DNA from: Exiguobacterium aurantiacum DSM 6208
GTDB lineage: Bacteria; Bacillota; Bacilli; Exiguobacteriales; Exiguobacteriaceae
NCBI RefSeq assembly: GCF_000702585.1
Contig: NZ_JNIQ01000001.1
Coordinates: 2,829,001-2,893,000 of the forward strand
DNA: 64,000 nt
Reading direction: 5' to 3'
Shown: in pieces, positions 59,522 through 64,000 of the stretch
How the letters are laid out: each line of letters starts with the position of its first letter
How positions within the stretch are numbered: position 1 is the first letter of the stretch
Notes under the pieces: model-generated
Told to the model about the DNA's origin: nothing
What the model saw: only the letters and a program-made list of their open reading frames with translations
The model's database searches: none
Translations under genes and position numbers: made by a program

Positions 59522-60877
59522 TTGAACAACATCGCAATTATCGGCGGCGGCATCACCGGCATGGCAGCCGCCTATTATGCCAAACAAGCCGGGGCACACG
59601 TCACACTTTATGAAGCTAGTGATCGAATCGGAGGGAAGATCAAGACGATTTATCGGGATGGGTTCGTCCTAGAGTGTGGACCGGATGGCTACATGGCGCG
59701 CAAGCCGACACTCACCGAACTGATCACTGAACTCGGTCTTGACGAGCAGCTCGTCCGCTCGAAGACGGGCACATCATACATATACGTCCGCAACAAGTTG
59801 CGTCAAATGCCGGCCGGGTCGGTCATGGGGATCCCGACAAAGTTCTGGCCGATGGTGAAGACCGACCTGTTCACGTGGCGTGGAAAATTCCGGGCCGGGC
59901 TAGATCTCGTGCTTCCCCGCGTCTACGCGGGCGAGGATTTATCGCTCGACACGTTCTTTCGCACCCGGCTCGGCTCTGAAGTCGTCGAATCGATGATCGA
60001 ACCGCTCTTATCGGGAATTTATAACGGGACGCTCGAAGATATGAGCATCGAGTCTACTTTCCCTCAGTTTATCACGATTGAACAGAAAAGACGTAGCCTC
60101 ATCCTCGGCATGAAAGCACTCACACCGCCCGTTCAAGCCGGGGTGAAACCGCAGGAATCCGGGAAGTTCCTATCGCTTCGAAACGGACTCGGCACCTTGA
60201 TCGAGGCACTCCGTCCATCGATTGACCGGCTCCATACAGACGTCTCCGTCACCGCGGTCCGCCCTCACGAAGTCGAGCTCGCAGACGGCACGGTCGAGCG
60301 GTTTGACGGTGTCATTCTCGCCACGTCCCCGCACGCACTCGGTCCGATGCTCGGCATCGAACCGGCCCGTCAACTGTCGTCACTCAAGCGGACGTCCTCA
60401 TTGACTGTACTCGCGGCTTTCAAGGATGCAGATGTCGCCGCCCTCGACGGCACCGGTTACGTCATCGCTAAATCTGAAGGCAACGCCTTGACCGCCTGTA
60501 GCTGGATGCATAAAAAGTGGCCACATATGGCACCGAAAGGGACGGCGCTTCTTCGCGTCTATATCGGTTCAGACTTCGTCCCAGACCTTCTGCTCGAGTC
60601 GGAAGATGCCATTGCCGGATTCGCCTTGGACGAACTCCGGAAGATCCAACAAGTCGGGACGCCGCTTTTCACGAAAGTCGAGCGCCACATCGACTCGATG
60701 CCTCAGTACGAAGTCGGTCATAAACATCATGTGCAGGCGTTTGAAGACGCCGTCGCTCGACTCGAAGGGGTCGAAGCGTGTGGGGCGATTCTGCATGGGG
60801 TCGGCCTTCCGGACTGTGTCGACTCCGCGAAACGTGCCGTCGAACGGCTGATGAAGAAACAAGAGGTGCCGGTATGA
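59522..60877 (+). CDS. hemY: Coproporphyrinogen III oxidase (HemY-type flavoenzyme)
   Basis: A 451-residue FAD enzyme. AIIGGGITGMAAAYYAKQAG with YEASDRIGGKI is the FAD-binding start, and FLSLRNGLGTLIEAL and ILATSPHALGPML are typical of protoporphyrinogen/coproporphyrinogen oxidases. In Gram-positives this enzyme (CgoX) makes coproporphyrin III for heme. I prefer TTG 59522, six bases behind GGGTG; GTG 59513 is possible. The stop overlaps the start of a radical SAM gene (ATGA), indicating coupled translation. Confidence 0.88.
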   Translation: MNNIAIIGGGITGMAAAYYAKQAGAHVTLYEASDRIGGKIKTIYRDGFVLECGPDGYMARKPTLTELITELGLDEQLVRSKTGTSYIYVRNKLRQMPAGSVMGIPTKFWPMVKTDLFTWRGKFRAGLDLVLPRVYAGEDLSLDTFFRTRLGSEVVESMIEPLLSGIYNGTLEDMSIESTFPQFITIEQKRRSLILGMKALTPPVQAGVKPQESGKFLSLRNGLGTLIEALRPSIDRLHTDVSVTAVRPHEVELADGTVERFDGVILATSPHALGPMLGIEPARQLSSLKRTSSLTVLAAFKDADVAALDGTGYVIAKSEGNALTACSWMHKKWPHMAPKGTALLRVYIGSDFVPDLLLESEDAIAGFALDELRKIQQVGTPLFTKVERHIDSMPQYEVGHKHHVQAFEDAVARLEGVEACGAILHGVGLPDCVDSAKRAVERLMKKQEVPV

Positions 60878-61953
60878 GACACATCGACTATAACGAAAAC
60901 CCGTTCATCGTCATTTGGGAAGTGACCCGGGCCTGTGCCTTGTCATGTGTCCATTGCCGGGCGGAGGCCCAATATCATCGGTATCCGGACGAACTCGATA
61001 CGTCGCAAGGAAAAGCGCTCATCCGCGAGATTCACGCGATGGATAACCCGATTCTCGTCTTCACCGGTGGAGACCCGCTTATGCGTGAGGACTTGTTCGA
61101 ACTGACCCACTACGCCGCTTCCCTCGGCATGCGCGTCTCGATGACGCCTTCGGCGACGCCCCGCGTCACTCATGACGCCGTAAAACGGGCGAAAGAAGCC
61201 GGACTGACGCGTTGGGCGTTCTCACTCGATGGACCGGACGCCAAATCGCACGACTATTTCCGCGGGACGCGCGGCAGTTTTGAACGGACTATCAAGGGCA
61301 TCTCCTTCTTCCGCGAAGAAGGGATGTCGTTTCAAATTAATACGACTGTCACCGAGTATAACGTCGACCGCTTGCCCGAGATCGCCAAACTCGTCGGTGA
61401 GCTCGGCGTCTCGGTGTGGACGCTGTTCTTCCTCGTCCCGACCGGTCGTGGTTCACTCCTACAACCGATTTCACCGGAACGACATGAAGACGTGCTGCGC
61501 TGGGCGTTCGCACTTCAAGAAGACGTCCCGTTCATCATCTCCACGACCGAGGCACAGTTCTACCGGCGCGTGGCGAGACAAGAAAACCAGCGACGAAAAG
61601 ACGAAGGACTGCCGCCGATCGGTCATCCGCACGACGATCTTGCGAAAGCACAGCGCGGCACAAATGACGGAAACGGTTTTGTCTTTATCTCGCATACGGG
61701 CGACGTGCAACCATCCGGCTTCCTCCCGATCAAGTGCGGCAACGTGAAACAGACCCCGCTCGCCGAGATTTATCGTCACCACCCCGTGTTCAAGTCACTT
61801 CGGGACCCGGATACGCACGGCGGCAAGTGCGGCTACTGCGAATATCGATACGTATGCGGTGGCTCCCGTGCCCGTGCTCACGCCGTCACCGGCGACTACA
61901 AGGCGGAAGAACCGTATTGTGTGTACCAACCGGCACGGACCCCATCTTCTTAA
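60874..61953 (+). CDS. Radical SAM/SPASM protein coupled to coproporphyrinogen oxidase
   Basis: A 359-residue radical SAM protein. The [4Fe-4S] motif is ACALSCVHCRAE (CxxxCxxC, residues 18-25), GGDPLMR follows, and the C-terminal SPASM cysteines are in SGFLPIKCG, GKCGYCEYRYVCGGSRARA and EPYCVYQP. The type resembles AhbD/NirJ-like proteins that alter tetrapyrrole side chains. It overlaps the oxidase gene by four bases with GAGGTG before its ATG, so a heme-related role is likely but not proven. A mature heme pathway does not need a second enzyme here. Confidence 0.85.
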   Translation: MRHIDYNENPFIVIWEVTRACALSCVHCRAEAQYHRYPDELDTSQGKALIREIHAMDNPILVFTGGDPLMREDLFELTHYAASLGMRVSMTPSATPRVTHDAVKRAKEAGLTRWAFSLDGPDAKSHDYFRGTRGSFERTIKGISFFREEGMSFQINTTVTEYNVDRLPEIAKLVGELGVSVWTLFFLVPTGRGSLLQPISPERHEDVLRWAFALQEDVPFIISTTEAQFYRRVARQENQRRKDEGLPPIGHPHDDLAKAQRGTNDGNGFVFISHTGDVQPSGFLPIKCGNVKQTPLAEIYRHHPVFKSLRDPDTHGGKCGYCEYRYVCGGSRARAHAVTGDYKAEEPYCVYQPARTPSS

Positions 61954-62039
61954 ATAGACATGTTTCATTTTTTTGTTTTGTCGTATGATGAATGTAAATA
62001 TATTGAATTTTTATTTCGTACGACAAAGGTGGAGATGAC

Positions 62040-62357
62040 ATGTTCGTGTATATCCCGATTGACGGTTTGTTCTATATCGGTCTCGCACTGATCGCCTTGA
62101 TCAGCTATCCAATCGCCCATCTCGTCATGCGCATAGGAAAGACGGTCAACGGCGCATTTTACGCGCTCGTCGCCGTCAGTCTCGGTCTATTCTTTTGGCT
62201 TGTGATTTGGTTTGACGAAGCAGCGCGGCAACGTGATATGGGGACCATCCCGGTCGTTTTCAATTTTGCGTTCGCCGTCCTGTTATATGCTACGTTTGTC
62301 GCACTAAGTTATTTCGTCCTACGTGCCGTCTATCGACGCACACAAGTGAATCGCTAA
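62040..62357 (+). CDS. Hypothetical membrane protein with three helices
   Basis: A 105-residue protein with three hydrophobic segments (about residues 8-28, 38-57 and 73-97), a short charged loop (DEAARQRDMG) and a basic tail. I do not recognise a family. AAAGGTGGAG precedes the ATG. It lies 86 bases behind the radical SAM gene; cotranscription cannot be excluded. Confidence 0.7.
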   Translation: MFVYIPIDGLFYIGLALIALISYPIAHLVMRIGKTVNGAFYALVAVSLGLFFWLVIWFDEAARQRDMGTIPVVFNFAFAVLLYATFVALSYFVLRAVYRRTQVNR

Positions 62358-62392
62358 AAAAGGAGCGCCTGCATCTGCTGGCGCTCCTTTCC
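62358..62392. terminator. Bidirectional terminator between the membrane protein gene and clpB
   Basis: Stem AAAGGAGCGCC/GGCGCTCCTTT with a ten-base loop, A-run before it and T-rich after it. Confidence 0.85.
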
Positions 62393-64000
62393 TTAATAGG
62401 TCACGGTCGTCGGACGGAGCGTCAATTCCCCGTTCTCAACGTCGATCATGACCGTTTGGCCATCCTCGACGTCTCCGGCGAGAATGCTGCGGGCGAGCTT
62501 CGTCTCAATCGTCCGCTGCACGTAGCGATTGATCGGACGAGCCCCGAACTGCGGTTCGTACGCCTCGTCCGCGATGAACGTTTTTGCGGCTTCCGAAATT
62601 TCGATGCGAATCGAACGGGCCGTCAAGCGGCTTCCCATCCGGGCGACCGCTTTCTCGACGATTTGTCCGATTTGAGCGCGCGTGAGCGGATGGAACAGAA
62701 TCGTCTCATCGACCCGATTCAAGAACTCCGGTCGGAAGTGACGCCGGAGCCGCTCGATGACTTGGCGTTCTTCTTCCTCATCGATGATGCCGTCTTTCGC
62801 GGCCTCAAGCAAGATATCGGCCCCGATGTTTGAGGTCATGATGACAATCGTGTTCTTGAAGTCGACGACCCGGCCATGCGAGTCGGTGAGACGTCCGTCA
62901 TCGAGCAGTTGCAGCAAGATGTTGAATACGTCGGCGTGCGCTTTTTCGACTTCGTCGAGCAACAATACCGAGTACGGGCTACGCCGCACCGCTTCCGTCA
63001 ACTGGCCGCCTTCTTCGTAACCGATATACCCTGGAGGCGCCCCGACGAGACGCGACACGGCATGTTTTTCCATATATTCGCTCATATCGAGACGGACGAT
63101 ATGGTCTTCCGAGTCGAACATCGCTTCGGCGAGCGCTTTGCCGAGCTCGGTTTTCCCGACCCCGGTCGGTCCGAGGAAGAGGAACGACCCAATCGGGCGG
63201 TTCGGATCTTTAATACCGGCCCGAGCCCGAATGACGGCGTCACTGACGAGACGAATCGCATCGTCTTGTCCGAAGACGCGTTTGTGTAGCACCGTCTCCA
63301 AGTTGAGCAACTTATCGCGTTCGCCTTCGGTCAACTTCGTCACCGGGATCCCGGTCCATTTCGAGACGACTTCGGCGATCTCTTCTTCGGTCACTTCTTC
63401 CCGGACGAGTTCACGCGTCACTGCCCCGGCGAGTCGTTCCGCTTCAGCAAGTTCACGTTCGAGCTCCGGGATGCGTCCATATTTCAGCTCAGAGGCCCGG
63501 TTCAAGTCGTAACGACTCTCCGCTTCCTGCAGCTCGAGCTTCACTTTTTCTAAATCTCCGCGAATATGTTGGACGCGGTGCGTCGATTCTTTCTCGTTCT
63601 CCCAGCGCAAGCGGAGCGCGTCAGCCTGCTCCCGAGTGGAGGCGAGCTCTTGTTGGAGCGCCTCAAGCCGTTTCTTCGAGGCATCGTCGCTCTCTTTCTT
63701 CAGCGCCGCTTCCTCGATTTCGAGCTGCATGACGCGACGGACGAGCTCATCGAGTTCGGCCGGCATCGATTCCATCTCGGTCCGAATCATCGCACATGAC
63801 TCATCGACGAGGTCGATCGCCTTGTCCGGCATGAAGCGGTCGGTGATGTAGCGATTTGACAATACGGCCGCCGCGACGAGCGCGTTGTCGTGGATGCGGA
63901 CCCCGTGGTGAATCTCGAAGCGTTCCTTCAAACCACGCAAGATCGAGACCGTGTCTTCGACGTCTGGTTCGTCGACGAGCACTTGTTGGAACCGCCGCTC
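62393..64000 (-). CDS. clpB: ATP-dependent disaggregase ClpB, C-terminal part
   Basis: The gene enters from the right edge; 535 C-terminal residues are visible. They start in the first AAA+ domain ([20 protein letters not shown]), run through the M-domain coiled coil (about 110 residues rich in Glu, Arg and Leu, ending [17 protein letters not shown]) and the second AAA+ domain with Walker [11 protein letters not shown], Walker [12 protein letters not shown], sensor TSNIGAD and the [14 protein letters not shown] arginine region. ClpB rescues aggregated proteins with DnaK. The upstream promoter, which would show CtsR or HrcA control, is outside. Confidence 0.95.
   Translation of the reverse strand, partial: ERRFQQVLVDEPDVEDTVSILRGLKERFEIHHGVRIHDNALVAAAVLSNRYITDRFMPDKAIDLVDESCAMIRTEMESMPAELDELVRRVMQLEIEEAALKKESDDASKKRLEALQQELASTREQADALRLRWENEKESTHRVQHIRGDLEKVKLELQEAESRYDLNRASELKYGRIPELERELAEAERLAGAVTRELVREEVTEEEIAEVVSKWTGIPVTKLTEGERDKLLNLETVLHKRVFGQDDAIRLVSDAVIRARAGIKDPNRPIGSFLFLGPTGVGKTELGKALAEAMFDSEDHIVRLDMSEYMEKHAVSRLVGAPPGYIGYEEGGQLTEAVRRSPYSVLLLDEVEKAHADVFNILLQLLDDGRLTDSHGRVVDFKNTIVIMTSNIGADILLEAAKDGIIDEEEERQVIERLRRHFRPEFLNRVDETILFHPLTRAQIGQIVEKAVARMGSRLTARSIRIEISEAAKTFIADEAYEPQFGARPINRYVQRTIETKLARSILAGDVEDGQTVMIDVENGELTLRPTTVTY

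Noticed and set aside
1-64000. CRISPR arrays, prophage or integron structures
   Set aside because: No regularly spaced repeats, integrase or phage structural genes were seen; apart from the two insertion sequences the gene content is ordinary chromosome.

Overview
The window looks like chromosome of a low-to-moderate GC Gram-positive bacterium of the order Bacillales, most probably Exiguobacterium. This is inferred from strong AGGAGG-type ribosome binding sites, a CadC/CadA pair, YhfH, YidD, FeoB-associated and LCP proteins, L-box (lysine) riboswitches, the DapH (acetylated) lysine pathway and a CypC-type P450. No similarity search was run; families are recognised from motifs and gene order.

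Layout. 1-1.8 kb: end of a DUF368 membrane protein, a GNAT acetyltransferase and an RmlD-like reductase. 1.8-3.6 kb: an IS1182-family element inserted in the terminator shared by the reductase gene and the convergent cypC, giving a 24-bp duplication of the hairpin. 3.6-8.1 kb: cypC, a two-helix K+ channel, an AGCS symporter, yidD and proC. 8.2-10.0 kb: an IS200/IS605-type element with tnpA, tnpB and a probable guide RNA, sitting exactly between the Fur box plus ribosome binding site and the start codon of feoA. 10-12.4 kb: feoA, feoB and a Cys-rich partner. 12.4-24 kb: DUF554 protein, tRNA-Val, GNAT, a TetR-controlled pair of SMR efflux proteins, esterase, aminopeptidase, a large membrane GGDEF-EAL protein and an unusual GH13 enzyme. 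24-29 kb: an orphan four-helix sensor, cadCA metal efflux, yhfH and paired crcB fluoride channels. 28.7-37.5 kb: rocD, a PAS-GGDEF-EAL protein, an APC permease, an orphan OppA lipoprotein and a NhaC-family transporter under a lysine riboswitch.

37.5-50.2 kb: adenine deaminase, a gamma carbonic anhydrase-like protein, a small bicistronic unit ending in a 20-residue peptide, a nitroreductase, a lipoprotein, and the lysine operon lysC-asd-dapA-dapB-dapH-ilvE-alr-lysA, led by a second lysine riboswitch with its terminator. Thus uptake or export (NhaC family) and synthesis of lysine are under the same ligand. 50.3-64 kb: GNAT plus AlaX, a GntR regulator of the NagR type, an LCP cell-wall ligase, nagA-nagB, a MATE pump, a CHAD protein, glutaminase, a 54-residue membrane protein, coproporphyrinogen oxidase coupled to a radical SAM/SPASM protein, and the C-terminal part of ClpB.

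The most informative signals are the two transposons. Each has landed at a single-base-readable regulatory junction: one in a bidirectional terminator and one between a ribosome binding site and its start codon. I see no CRISPR array, prophage or rRNA. I did not find an obviously new defence or biosynthetic system; the best candidates for undescribed biology are the 20-residue peptide unit, the IS-embedded feo operon, the GH13 enzyme with altered active-site motifs, the CgoX/radical SAM pair, and the aminotransferase and racemase placed inside the lysine operon.
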